DNA from: Inia geoffrensis
Lineage: Eukaryota > Chordata > Mammalia > Artiodactyla > Iniidae
NCBI GenBank assembly: GCA_036417435.1
Contig: CM070903.1
Coordinates: 57,016,001 to 57,080,000 of the forward strand
Direction of reading: 5' to 3'
Length of the DNA stretch: 64,000 nt
The notes under the pieces were generated by a model, which had not been told where the DNA came from, searched no databases, and was given only the letters and a program-made list of their open reading frames with translations. Position 1 is the first letter of the stretch. Every line of letters begins with the position of its first letter. This document shows positions 10,734 through 21,109 of the stretch, in pieces. A program made the translations under genes and the position numbers.

Positions 10734-10869
10734 GCTTTCCTTTGCTTCTGAACCGAACTTGGTCTCGTTCTATTGACTCAAATGACACAGCACAGAAGGA
10801 CCCTTGTTGGGGACTGACTTGGGAAGGTTGGTAACAAAAGCAAAATGAAATAAAACATCTCCTGACCTT

Positions 10870-11090
10870 ACAATTCCGTCCAGTTACTGTACCAATTCTC
10901 TTTTCTCCCTTACAGTAAAATATTACAAAAACTCTCTACACACGTCATTTCCACTTCTTCACCTTCCATTACCTTCTCAGTCTACTTGTCTCAACAATAA
11001 CCTGAAAGTTCTTCATGCTAAGATTACCAAAAACATCCACTCCTCTGACATCATCTTACTTGACCATGTAGAAGCACTGATCCCACTGTA
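10870..11090 (+). repeat. Probable left part of an L2/CR1-type LINE remnant
   Basis: This weakly resembles the reverse transcriptase region of old L2/CR1-clade LINEs ('gacatcatcttact', 'gaagcactgatccc'). It is judged to be part of the same element as 11476-11760, which the SINE at 11106-11460 splits. Confidence 0.4.
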
Positions 11091-11105
11091 TACTGTCTCA
11101 TTCTT

Positions 11106-11460
11106 TTTTTTTAAATAAATTTATTCTATTTTATTTTTTGGCTGTGTTGGGTCTTCGTTGCTGTGCATGGGCTTTCTCTAGTTGCAGCGAGCGGGGGCTA
11201 CTCTTCGCTGCAGTGCGCGGGCTTCTCACTGTGGTGTCTTCTCTTGTTGTGGAGCATGGGCTCTAGGCGTGCGGGCTTCAGTAGTTGTGTCACATGGGCT
11301 CAACAGCTGTGGCTCGCGGGCTCTAGAGCGCAGGCTCAGTAGCTGTGGCACACAGGCTTAGTTGCTCCGTGGCATGTGGGATCTTCCTGGACCAGGACTC
11401 GAACCCGTGTCCCCTGCATTGGCAGGCGGATTCTTAACCACTGTGCCAACAGGGAAGTCC
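11106..11460 (-). mobile_element. Long CHR-type SINE (about 355 bp)
   Basis: Antisense SINE with the long body made of 'gagcc...acaactact' units. It is flanked by the perfect 15-base repeat 'tactgtctcattctt' at 11091-11105 and 11461-11475, so both ends are exact. Confidence 0.97.
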
Positions 11461-11475
11461 TACTGTCTCATTCTT

Positions 11476-11760
11476 GAATTGCTCTCCTCTTAGTTTCCCT
11501 GACATCATCTTCCAGTGTGGCCACTCTATTTCAGTCTCTTTTGCCTGCTCCTCATCTAAATGTTAGAAACTCACCTGGATCAGTTTTCTCCCCACATTTT
11601 CTTCAGGTGATCTCATCTAATTATGTAGCTTTTAAAACCATCTATGCTGACAACTCCCAAATTTATGCATCTGTTTCACACTCTGAGCCCCCACGGTTGT
11701 ATATCCAACTACCTATTTGACACCTCTCAGCAATTTTACATGCATCTCAATATACCAAAA
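11476..11760 (+). pseudogene. Ancient L2/CR1-type LINE reverse transcriptase remnant
   Basis: Translated with frame changes, this reads like the RT of CR1/L2-clade LINEs: 'FPDII...SISVSFACSS' near 11500-11555, then 'SGDLI' near 11605, and 'YADNSQIYASVS' near 11644-11680, which corresponds to the catalytic YADD region with the second Asp changed to Asn. Stops are present. The assignment rests on recalled similarity of the block order and not on an alignment. Confidence 0.55.
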
Positions 11761-11979
11761 TAAAACAAAGATGGCATATTAAGGAGGGTAGGCAAGTTGA
11801 TAAAATTCAGTAAGACATTTAACAGCTTCTGATGCATTCTGACCCAACGTTTCTCAGAATTAATATTCTAGCATCCATGGAATTTTGTATTAGGCTTTAG
11901 TAGATCTATTTGATTTGTTAGAATTCAATCAACACTAAATGCAGCATGGCATTTAGACTGTTAATTTCAGCCCCTCTTT

Positions 11980-12191
11980 TTTTTTTTTTTTTTTTTTTTG
12001 CGGTACGCGGGCCTCTCACTGCTGTGGCCTCTCCCGTTGCGGAGCACAGGCTCCGGACGTGCAGGCTCAGCGGCCACGGCTCACAGGCCCAGCCGCTCCG
12101 CGGCATGTGGGATCCTCCCGGACCGGGGCACGAACCCGCGTCCCCTGCATCGGCAGGCGTACTCTCAACCACTGCGCCACCAGGGAAGCCC
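11980..12191 (-). mobile_element. CHR-1-type SINE, full length
   Basis: Antisense copy with a long T run at the left and the tRNA-like head at the right. The 12-base repeat 'cagcccctcttt' lies at 11968-11979 and again at 12192-12203. The body differs little from the commonest form in this window, which suggests a fairly young insertion. Confidence 0.97.
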
Positions 12192-12209
12192 CAGCCCCTC
12201 TTTAAATGG

Positions 12210-14250
12210 TGGATATTATTCCAAATGACCTATCATACTGAACAAAAATTGTCTTCTAAGACATTTTTTAAAACTTCTCACTAGCGTCTAGTGAATTAGT
12301 GGTCAAATATCAAACCATAAAAATCATCCATTAGTAGCTAGGAAACATACAATCCGAGATGGAATAAACTTGGTAATCACTTTGACAAGGGCAAAACTGA
12401 AGTGAGAGACCTTACTTCATCCACAGAGCAAAGTGTGAGGAAGTGCGATAAAGACACTGCCCTTCATCACTGTGCTCCACCAGACACTCGTGTCTGGGGT
12501 TGAAGAAGTGGAGCCACCACAAGCAGCCTCACTCCGTGTGGGTATCTGCCGTCGGCTGAGCTTTGAACAAGCTGGCACCCAGTCCCTACTTCGGCACGGG
12601 CACACAATCTAAAACCTGCTCTTCGGCGCAGATGCATTGGCATAAAATCTGTCCTTAGGCCCAGAAACTGGGAATTTTGGCTATAGTTAGATAATGCGTC
12701 ATTCCAACAAAGTGATTGAAACTGCATGGGGTGGGCAAATTTGATAAAATGCAGCAGGCAGAGCAGGAAGAATTCAGACATTTGTTGGCAACAGATCCAG
12801 AATCTTAAGGAGGAAAAAAATGCTGTGTGTGGAAAATTTCTGGAAGAATGTATGCCAAACTGTTAAGAGTAGTTATCAAGAAAGGATTATTGGAAATTTT
12901 TAAAGTATATATTTCTATTATGTTGATTTTTTTTAAAAATAGATATAAGGAAAAAATACAAATAATTGTAAAGCAATTTAAAAATGCCACACCCATAACC
13001 TATTCACCAGCAATCAATTCCCAGATCTTTACTTTTAGATCTCTGGAAGGGAAATTTGGGATTTCTTCCTTGGGATAGTATATAATTTCCTTCACTGATG
13101 TAAAAAGATTCCTTTTTTCCTTTACGGAGCAAACTTCCCACAAAGTTTCAATGTGAGGCTGAATCATGCATATAAAATAAAAGACTTTTAGTTCATCTTC
13201 AATAAAACAGAATATTCTTTAAACCAATTATTTTTACTAGGAAGGAAAATGATTTCAGTAACTGAAATGTTTAGCCAGGATACTGGATGGTGCTTTATAC
13301 CTGCCATAGCAATTAAAATGTCTCTAATAAAATACCACTGAGATAAATTAAAATCCTTTATTCAGAGCTCATCAGAGAAGATCTAATTTATAGCATTGAC
13401 TATAACATGTTAAAAAGTCTCTATTTGAAAGCTAATTCCATGATAAATTTTAATCATGTGGATAGAACTAGCCTCAAAGCTGTATTAATTTAAGCTCTAC
13501 ATACAAACTCGTACATTACAGTACAGCCAGAACATGTAAAATATAGTCTGAACCAAATTAAAATATGCCAATTTCCTCAGCAGTTATTTGCTTCTGATAT
13601 ACTATAGTTATTTCAGCCCATTCTTTATAAACATTAAATTACTGCTGTGTTTTCTTAGCCATTTTGCTTCCTTAGAAAGAACTCCAGGCTCTGGTTAACT
13701 CCATGGCCTGATTTTCTACTTTCACAGAGTACAAAGCAGATATCCATCCAAGATAAATACCTTAATAAAAGGGGTGAAAATTGCTGGCAAGTTTCACCTC
13801 CTTATCCCAAAGTCTGTTCACCCCACCCACTATAATTCCTAGTCTCACCCTCCTATTATTCTCTCTCTAGGTTTTCATCTCTGGCATCAAAATCACAGGG
13901 CACGTCACCAGAGTCCCTGTTAAGTACAGGCATGCACTCCCTGTTTCAAAAACAGCCTAAAGCAGCAGCCAGTCAGCAAACTTACCAGTCTTCGACAAGA
14001 TAAGAAGCTTGTTCCATATGTAAATGACCATTTCATTCTCCATCTAGAAAGTCTTGGTACCAAGAAAAGATCAAGTGAATTGAGTAGTGTGCTTAGTGCT
14101 GTCACTGAGTATTACATGTATGTAATACCTCACGCAGTAAAAAATTCAAATGAAAATTTGTAGATTAAAAATTTAGCCTATTTCACTTCTCCTGTCCCCT
14201 AGTTTCCTACTTTCATTCCCTGGAGGTACCTTGATCATTTTACAGATGTT
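12210..14250. other. Unassigned non-coding sequence
   Basis: No gene or recognised repeat. The part at 12420-12640 is richer in GC than its surroundings and has short open frames on the minus strand (12417-12605, 12467-12781), but these show no familiar domain and no splice or start context. The rest is AT-rich. Confidence 0.5.
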
Positions 14251-16042
14251 CAATGCATATAAAAGCATACAAGTGTAAAACAAACAACAATGACAAAAAC
14301 AGCAAAAACTTGTACTATATACCATATTCTTCCCTTTACTCTTTTAACATTATATATTGGAAACTGTCCAAAATCAGTACATATAGAACAGCTTCATTCT
14401 TTAAAAGGTTGCATAGAATCCCATGCCATACAGGTACATAATTTACTTAACCAGTGTCCTAATACAGATATTTATGCTGCTTCCAATCATTTTATTTCAA
14501 ACAGCCCTATAGGGAATATCCCTGTATATTTGTCACTTAAGACGTGACAAGCATAGCTGTGGATAAATTCCCAGAGTAGTATGGCAGGATCAAAGAATAC
14601 ATGCATTTGTAATTTTGATAAGATATTGTTAAATAGCCTTTTATAGAGTTTATACCAAATCATATAACTAATAGCAGTGTATTGAATACCTATTTTCTCA
14701 CACCCCTTTCAATATAGCATGCTATCAAAATTCTTTTATCTTTGCCAAACTAACAAGGGAAAATGGCACTTCCTTGTAATTTTAACTTAAATTAATTTTT
14801 TTCCTATTATATATTAAGTGAATACCTTTTCATATGTTAAGACCCATTTATATTTCCTTTGATACCAACTGTTTTGATCCTTTATCCATTTCTTGTAGGA
14901 TTATTGGTCTTCTTCTCACATATTTATTTATGTATGCTGAGAAACATATACTTTGGTCTATGTCATGAGTTGCAGACAAAATATTTTCCCCTGGCTTGTC
15001 ATTTGTGTTTTTTCCTTTGTTTATGGATTTTAATGACAAGATAATTTTATTTTAATTTTATATGGTCAAAGTAATCTATCTTTTAAGATTTCTTAGTTTT
15101 GGATTAACCCTAGAAATGTCTTCTTAACCTTGAAATGTTTTACATACACACACAGACATAGACACAGACACACACCTGTGTGTATACATACATAATATTT
15201 CTATAGTATAGTTTTTACTTTTATCTTTAAATTTAAATCTTTGAAACATTTGGAATTTAGGGATAAAAAATGAGGTAAGAGTCCAAAAATAATTTTATTT
15301 TCCAGATTACTATCCAGTTGTCCCAATACCATTTATTAAATAATTCATCACTTACCTACTGATTTGCTATGCCATTCTTGCCATACACTAATATCCAACA
15401 CATATTTGTGTCTATTTACCGACTTTCTTTTCTATTCCATTTATCTGCATGTTTATTCATGCATTATTACATTAATGCTATTACTATAACTCTATATTTT
15501 AAAATATGGGAGAGACTGTAGCTTGTTACTCTTCTTTGCCCAGACTTTTCTTGAATATTTTCCCCTATTTTCTATGTGACTCAACCCTTCCAGTTCAAAA
15601 AACAAATGAACAAATAAATAACACTCATTGTATTTACTCATGTAGAATTTATTACTTACATTAGGAAGAGCTGATATCTTTATAACATTGAATCTTCCTA
15701 TTTAAGAAAATGTATGCTTTCCTTATTTGTACAGATTTTGTATATTTCTTGTTAAATTAATTTCTATAAATTTTTTTCTATTGTAAATATGATATTTTCT
15801 TCCATTATAACTTCAAGTTGGTTATTGTCTGTACTTATGAAAGTTGCTTGCTGTTTATTATTATACTCAGCCATTTATAAATTCTTCTATTGTTTGTTAC
15901 AATTGTTCAGTTAATTCTTTTGTATATTCATGTAAGCAAGTATAACATTTACAAATATAGATAATATTACATCCTTTTTCAAATATATATGCCTCATTCT
16001 CTCCTCTCTAACTGTACTGGCAAGTACCTTCAGAACCATGTT
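14250..16042 (-). mobile_element. Old LINE-1 (L1M-type), minus strand, left part
   Basis: The plus strand reads as the reverse complement of L1 ORF2 and 3' UTR. Recognisable blocks are 'ccaataccatttatt' (15325), 'tctattccatttatctgcatg' region (15432-15452), 'actgtagctt' (15514) and 'ttgaatcttccta' (15690). It is very diverged. It continues after the insert at 16043-17271, and together they form one element of roughly 2.1 kb of L1 sequence. Confidence 0.8.
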
Positions 16043-16058
16043 AAAAAAGTAGTAGTGA

Positions 16059-16166
16059 GTGCTCACTTGGGCAACACATATGCTAAAATTGGAGCAATAC
16101 AGAGTAGATTAGCATGGCTTCTGAGCAAGGATGACACAGAAATTTGTGATACGTTCCATATTTTTT
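16059..16166 (+). pseudogene. RNU6-pseudogene: U6 snRNA retropseudogene
   Basis: It covers the whole U6 length, about 107 bases, from 'gtgctcacttgggcaacaca' through 'ggatgacacagaaattt' to 'cgttccata' and a T run. Blocks that match U6 are the 5' stem-loop, the 'atacagag' region (16098-16105, ACAGAG box intact) and the 'agcatgg' block (AGC triad). Point changes in the 5' stem and in 'cttctgagcaagg' show it is a decayed copy. Upstream is L1 sequence with no snRNA promoter (no proximal sequence element or TATA at the proper place), so it should not be transcribed as a gene. Confidence 0.93.
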
Positions 16167-17271
16167 CTTCTCAGGCATGGGACACAAAAGCAAAAATAAA
16201 CAAATGGGACTACATCAAAATAAATAGCTTTGCACAGCAAAGGAAACTATCAACAAAACAAAAAGGCAGCCTACAGAATGAGAGGAGGTATTTGCAATAT
16301 CACATATATCCAATAAGGAGTTGATATTTAAAATACATAAAGAGTTCATACAACTCAATATAAAAAAACAACCCAATTAAAAAATGGGCAGAGTCCCCAA
16401 ATAGAAATTTTTCTACAGATAGCCAACAGACACCTGAAAAGATGCTCAACATCACTGATCATCAGGGAAATGCAAATCAAAACCTCGGTGAGCTACCACA
16501 TCATACCTGTCAGAATGGCAATTATCAAAAAGACAAGAAACAAGTATTGGCAAGGATGTGGAGAAAAGGGAACCCTTGTTTCTGGGATTATAAATTGGTG
16601 GAGTCACTATGGAAAACAGTATGGAGTTTCCTCAAAAAATTAAAAATAGAACTGCCATATGATCCAGCAATTTCACTTCTGGGTATTTACCCAAAGAAAA
16701 CAAAAACACTGATTTGAAAAGATTTATGCATGCTATTGTTTCACTGCAGCATTAAATAGCCAAGATATGGAAATAATCTAAATGTCCATCAGTAAATGAA
16801 TGGATAAAGAAGATGTGGTACATATATACAATGGAATATTAGTCATAAAAAAGAATGAAATTTGCCATTTGTGGCAACATGAATGGATCTAAAGGATATT
16901 ATGTTAAGTAAAATAAATCAGACAGAAAAAGACAAATACCAGATGATTTCACTTATATGTGGAAGCTAAAGCACAAACAAACAAAACAAATGAAAACAGA
17001 GAACAAACTGATGGTTGCTGGGAGGTGGGAGACAAAATAAGTAAAGGGGATTAATAGGCACAAATCTTCAGTTATAAATAAGCCACAAGGATGCAACATA
17101 CAACATAAAGAATATGATCAATAATATCTTAATAACTTTGTATGGGGACAGAAGGTTACTAGATTTGTCATGATGATCATTTCATAATGTATGTAAATGT
17201 CAAATCACTATGTAGTACACCTGAAATTAACATATTATTCTATATCAACTATATTTCAATTAAAAAAAGGA
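16167..17271 (+). mobile_element. 5'-truncated LINE-1 tail of the U6 chimera
   Basis: It begins within ORF2 ('gacacaaaagcaaaaataaa', 'aatgggactacatcaaaat'), passes the ORF2 C-terminus (16442-16717, '[14 protein letters not shown]' then '[20 protein letters not shown]') and ends in a 3' UTR ('gtacacctgaaattaacat', 17216) plus an A/G-rich tail. The ORF2 frame is broken. The 3' UTR type is the same as at 58682-58835. Confidence 0.9.
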
Positions 17272-17282
17272 AAAAAAGTAGT

Positions 17283-17550
17283 GACAGTGGACACTCTGGC
17301 TTTATTCTTGACATTATGGGGATTTTCTCATTGTGTTTTCACTGACATAATACTGGCTTTTAGGTGGTAACTATTAATTTAAAATGTGGCCATAGTCCCT
17401 AGTTTATTGAGTTTTTTTCCAATACTTGATTGGTAGGATTACATGATTTCTCTTATTTGTTCTCCTCTAGGTGAATTATATTAACATAGTTACTAATGTT
17501 GAATTATTTTTCCATTTCTGGAATAAGCTAGTACTATTATCCCCACCATG
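17283..17550 (-). mobile_element. Old LINE-1 (L1M-type), minus strand, right part
   Basis: This is the continuation of the element at 14250-16042. 'gtggacactctggctttattc' (17286-17306) and 'tttctggaataagct' (17514-17528) are typical antisense L1 ORF2 blocks. The match fades after about 17550. Confidence 0.72.
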
Positions 17551-17729
17551 CTCAGTCATTGTCCAGAGGCAGCCCAGGGGAAGGAAGTATGGTTTTGGTA
17601 TGAACACCATGGTGGTTTTAAAGGGGTTGCCAGCTGGAGTCTGTCGTCAGCTACGCTCCTCACAGCAAATTCTCTTGAAGGAGATTTGAGCAGCACATTT
17701 TTACGCCACCACATCAGTCAGTAAAGGAC

Positions 17730-17935
17730 TAGAAGTTAGAAAACTTGAGCTCCAGAACTATGACACCAACCAGTTATCACTGTTATCTTAGACAGGTAAT
17801 GTGCTTTCGGAGCCTCACCTTTTCCTTGCTTGATAAGGACAGACATAATAACAGAGCACGTGCATTTAGAGTGCTTGAAAGAGATTCTGGTACATACTGT
17901 GCTATAAATATTAGCTATGATTATTATTATTATTA
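17730..17935 (+). repeat. MIR SINE
   Basis: Old tRNA-derived MIR core ('gagcctcaccttttcctt', 'gataaggacagacataataa') and its 3' end ('tgctataaatattagctatg') followed by TTA units. It is strongly diverged. Confidence 0.72.
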
Positions 17936-17939
17936 CCAA

Positions 17940-18340
17940 AAATCCCTTCAGAGAGGAGCCCCAGAACCTGGAACACAACAGTAACTGCCATTTCTTGAGC
18001 ACTTATTACATACATGCCAGGCAGTCAGTGTTGGCAAAGAGAGGATCAGAAGGGAAGAGAGAAAGAGAAAGGAAGGAAATGCAGCACTTAATTGCTGTTA
18101 CCACCTTGAGCAACTTACACTAAAGGAAGAGGCTCTCTTGCATTTAGAATTTGCTAGAACAAAAGAGAGACTTATAAGGAAGAAATAAAGCCAAAAAATT
18201 CCTTCCTGGATGTGTTAAGTTTACTGAAAAGGAAAGGCAGCAAGGATGTAGGGTGTCAGCAAAGTGCAGAATAGAGAAGGCCCTTGGCTGGAGCTTTCAT
18301 TTGGCTATATCCCCTGGGTCCCCCTGGTGGCAGGATGGGT
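17940..18340. other. Unassigned sequence between two MIR copies
   Basis: Includes a purine-rich AGAGAAAGAG stretch at about 18040-18080. No gene or repeat family was recognised. Confidence 0.4.
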
Positions 18341-18344
18341 GAAG

Positions 18345-18570
18345 GAAGATGAGCAATATCAACAGATATAGAGCAAGGATTTGGCACAGGCAAACATGAC
18401 CTCTGATCCTGCATCTTCCACTTAACCAAATCTGAACAAAATCCTTAACTTTCTTGTCCTCTCCTTTAAAGGGACTGTACTGGGGAATAAATGAGATAAT
18501 TATGTATAATTTATATAAAGCATTTGACATAGAATAGCTGCTTAATAAGCATGGCTATTATTATTAAAGC
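18345..18570 (+). repeat. MIR SINE
   Basis: 'tctgatcctgcatcttccac' through 'gaataaatgagataattatg' and 'gaatagctgcttaataagca' follow the MIR order, ending in 'ggctattattatta'. Confidence 0.7.
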
Positions 18571-18609
18571 ATAACTCATATGTTTTATAATGACCTAAGT
18601 TTTACTTGG

Positions 18610-18731
18610 AAAACGACTCTCCGTATGGGGACATGTGTATGCATATGGCTGATTCGCTTTGTTGTGCGACAGAAACTAACACAGTATTGTGAAGCAATTA
18701 TACTCCAATAAAGATCTATTAAAAAAAAAAA
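18610..18731 (+). mobile_element. LINE-1 3' end fragment
   Basis: Ends 'acacagtattgtgaagcaat', 'tactccaataaagatct' and an A tail, the same 3' end as the young L1s at 26.2 and 57.5 kb. Only about 120 bases are present. Confidence 0.85.
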
Positions 18732-18756
18732 CTACTCTCAGAAATGATGTTAATTT

Positions 18757-18873
18757 GGGAATTCCCTGGCAGTCTAGTGGTTAGGACTCTGCTCTTCCAC
18801 TGCAGGGAGTAGGGGTTAGATCCTTGGTCGGGGAACTAGGATCCCGCATGCCACATGGTGGGACCAAAAAAAA
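18757..18873 (+). mobile_element. Short CHR-type SINE
   Basis: The short form of about 115 bases beginning 'gggaattccctggcagtctag'. Near-perfect repeats 'atgatgttaattt' (18744-18756) and 'atggtgttaattt' (18874-18886) bound it. Confidence 0.94.
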
Positions 18874-18889
18874 ATGGTGTTAATTTTTA

Positions 18890-20050
18890 ATAAGTATTGA
18901 TAGCTACCAAAAATATTTTTCATGAAGTTTAATCTTAGAACTTTTGGGAAAAATCACATAATCTACAGTGTTTTTCAATAATTACACTTATGCTCTAATT
19001 GCAGTTTTGATCTTGCACTCAAAAAAAATTTTAAAGAACACCTTTTTAATAAATTCATCTCTAATGGACAAACTAGCTGAAATGATCATTTTAAAATAAA
19101 TACTATCCAAAAGCTACTCACTTTCCAACTCCTAAGTCATGTGCAATAGTTAAAAATATGAGAGCCTAAGGCACAAAAACTGTCATTATATTAAGATGGT
19201 CTTCTATGTAAACAGCAATCAACACATGCCTGACAGACTATAATAGTCAATTTGGAGACATGGAAGTTCTTGTTTCAATGGATGAAATATGCATGCTTTT
19301 GAAAAATTCAAATGTGAGCTTTTTTTTTAACTAAGAGATTTCTTCTGATCTGAAAAGGTAGCAAAGATCAGGTTAAAAGTTTGCATGAAAACGTACACCA
19401 AATCTTTAAAAAGCAAAGATCACAGTTGATATAAGATGGTTTCTAGAGAGAAAGCATTTATTGTACAGCCTTGTAATTGTTTCCATTCACATGGATCAAC
19501 TCCAGCTGCTTTCAAAAATCAACAAGTGATAAGCAGAAGGAAGATGGGAAGAAACAACAGCACTTTTGTTATGTCCAACTGACAAACACTGGGCTGCAAA
19601 TATATTATGCTAAGCATAATTAAGCACAGAATTAACATCATTTGTAATGCAGTGCAATAAGGCAGCTGAGACAAATGCAAAAAAAAGGTCTCCAACACAT
19701 TGCTTTGATGATCTAAATTGACACTGCCAAGTTATGTATTTACAAAAAATATGGACAAAGGATCAAATAAATATTTTTTTTCTAGATGTATGTGCATAGG
19801 CTATGACTAAAGGTCTGAAGCAATTTTCATCCTGTTATTCATCTAGTTTGATAGATCTTAACCTTCCATGAACCATGTCTCTCACAGCGTATCTAATTAC
19901 CTAGAATGGATCCAAAAACAGTCCTAACTCTGCATTTTAGTAGTTAAAGCATCATAAACAAAAGATAAATCTTTTCCTTGATAAGACTTTGGAGATAAAA
20001 ATTTACAAAAGAAGTCAAGAACAAATTATTGAATGTTTTTAATGTTTTAA
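18890..20050. other. Unassigned AT-rich sequence
   Basis: No open frame of note, no repeat recognised with confidence and no RNA gene. Confidence 0.5.
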
Positions 20051-20059
20051 CTACTGGGC

Positions 20060-20365
20060 AAGCACTTGAAATATGTCATTAATTCACTCAACAAACATTT
20101 ACTGAGTTCATACTCTTTGATGAGCAGGTACTCTATTTAAGTGTTGAAGACATAAAGGTTATAAGGATATCACAATCTAGTGGCAGTGACAAGTATATAT
20201 AGATGCAATTTCGATATGATAAGAAATGCAGTGATAGCAGAAGGTCCTGGTGTAGAGTGGGAATAAGTGTAGGGGCGGGAGGAATGCCCAGAGTCAAGGT
20301 ATTTTACCTAATTTTGTGGGAGAAGAGAGTCAAGAATAGCTTCTCAGAAGAGATGATCACACTGG
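20060..20365 (+). repeat. Old mammalian interspersed repeat (family not named)
   Basis: The start 'tcactcaacaaacatttact' and then 'gagcaggtactc', 'cacaatctagtggcagtgaca' and 'aatagcttctcagaagaga' follow a widespread mammalian repeat that reads 'tattgagcacctactatgtg'. Similar pieces occur at 21940-22080, 27395-27650 and 31085-31640. I cannot name the family with confidence. Confidence 0.5.
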
Positions 20366-20384
20366 GACCACAAAAACGAATAAC

Positions 20385-20540
20385 AGTTGATTTTCATCAT
20401 AATCTCTAACAATCCCCATAAGTAGGTAACAATTATTCCCATTTCATAGATGAGGAAACAGATGTACTCTGACTTAGAGATAATAACTGGTAGGACCAAG
20501 TCTACCTGATCCCAATATAATACCTTTTCTATTGTCTCCG
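20385..20540 (-). repeat. MIR SINE
   Basis: 'cccatttcatagatgaggaa' followed by an 'agagataataactgg' block is the reverse complement of the MIR core. Confidence 0.68.
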
Positions 20541-20544
20541 AAGA

Positions 20545-21105
20545 TTGAGAAAAATACTCTGTATGTCTCTCCAAGTCACAGAATTTTTTTTACCATTACT
20601 TATTTCATTTAGCAATTCCAGCACACTGTTCCCTTCTTGCAATTCTCACCATGCTCAGCTAAAAGAATATATAGTAATTGCTGGCTTGTATTTCTTCCAT
20701 ATACTCTTAGAAATGCTCATGGAAACCCAAGATATTACAGTTGTCACAGAGAAGAATAGATATGAAAATCTAAAGCTGTCACTGGGAAGAATGGAAGCCC
20801 TATTAAGACTTTTATAATAAATGTCTGGAAACATTTCCTTTAATTGATCAAATAGTCTCAGATTTAATCAGAGGGAGAGGCAGTAGTCTAAAGATCATCT
20901 AGAAAAACAGTTTATTTCTCCTCACGATGGGATACAGTAAGATTTTCTTGATCTTTTGCCTGCCTCAACCTACTATAGTCTCCAATTGCAAGAGACTATG
21001 TAAGAGCTGTAGGAATTTAAGAGCCATCCTGAGTAGGAAAAACTCACTTTCTTGTGTATCTCCCCTTTACTACTCACACGGAACACTTCATTTCTGACAC
21101 TTCTG
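20545..21105. other. Unassigned sequence
   Basis: A 90-codon open frame at 20545-20817 shows no recognisable domain and no sign of a gene. It is treated as chance. Confidence 0.45.
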
Positions 21106-21109
21106 GTCA

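Larger units (their letters stand above)
10340..10795 (+). repeat. ERV 3' LTR (approximate ends)
   Basis: This follows the env tail and has promoter and poly(A) signals in LTR order: a GC-rich stretch with TATAAA at 10658-10663, then AATAAA at 10728-10733, then a T-rich region. A TG at 10341 after 'ctcaaaag' (possible polypurine tract end) and a CA near 10791-10794 are plausible ends. Without a second LTR the borders and any target duplication cannot be fixed. Confidence 0.72.
5010..10800 (+). mobile_element. Endogenous gammaretrovirus-like provirus (class I ERV), 5'-truncated
   Basis: Order of parts is gag (capsid, one zinc knuckle), protease, reverse transcriptase, RNase H, integrase, env tail and a 3' LTR, all on the plus strand. 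Residue patterns resemble the murine leukaemia virus type rather than beta- or lentiviruses: a single C-X2-C-X4-H-X4-C knuckle, a 'LPQGF' RT motif and a long gamma-type integrase C-terminus. No 5' LTR, leader or primer-binding site is present, and most of env is deleted. Stops, frameshifts and catalytic-site changes occur in every gene. A SINE (7288-7492) sits inside RT. It is a fossil with no replication ability. Confidence 0.93.
16043..17282 (+). mobile_element. U6 snRNA-LINE-1 chimeric retrocopy
   Basis: A U6 pseudogene (16059-16166) is followed without a gap by a 5'-truncated L1 tail (16167-17271). The pair lies between direct repeats 'aaaaaagtagt' at 16043-16053 and 17272-17282, and the left site 'ttaaaa' fits the L1 endonuclease target. 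The host sequence on both sides is the same minus-strand L1, which resumes after the insert. Template switching of L1 reverse transcriptase from L1 RNA to U6 RNA during one insertion is the known route for such U6-L1 pairs. That route is inferred here from the shared duplication. Confidence 0.88.

Noticed and set aside
10812..10832. 'ttggggactgacttggg' after the LTR as a primer-binding site, which would make this a 5' LTR
   Set aside because: It matches a Pro tRNA primer site poorly, and env tail before the LTR shows it is the 3' LTR. No gag follows.
12417..12781. GC-richer stretch with minus-strand frames, possible processed pseudogene
   Set aside because: No domain or protein family was recognised and there is no A tail or target duplication; left as unassigned.
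16059..16166. Functional U6 snRNA gene
   Set aside because: Many substitutions, no upstream snRNA promoter elements, and direct joining to L1 sequence show a retrocopy.
17041..17270. Possible independent L1 3' UTR insertion next to the U6-L1 pair
   Set aside because: It is continuous with the L1 ORF2 end upstream and shares the same single duplication.
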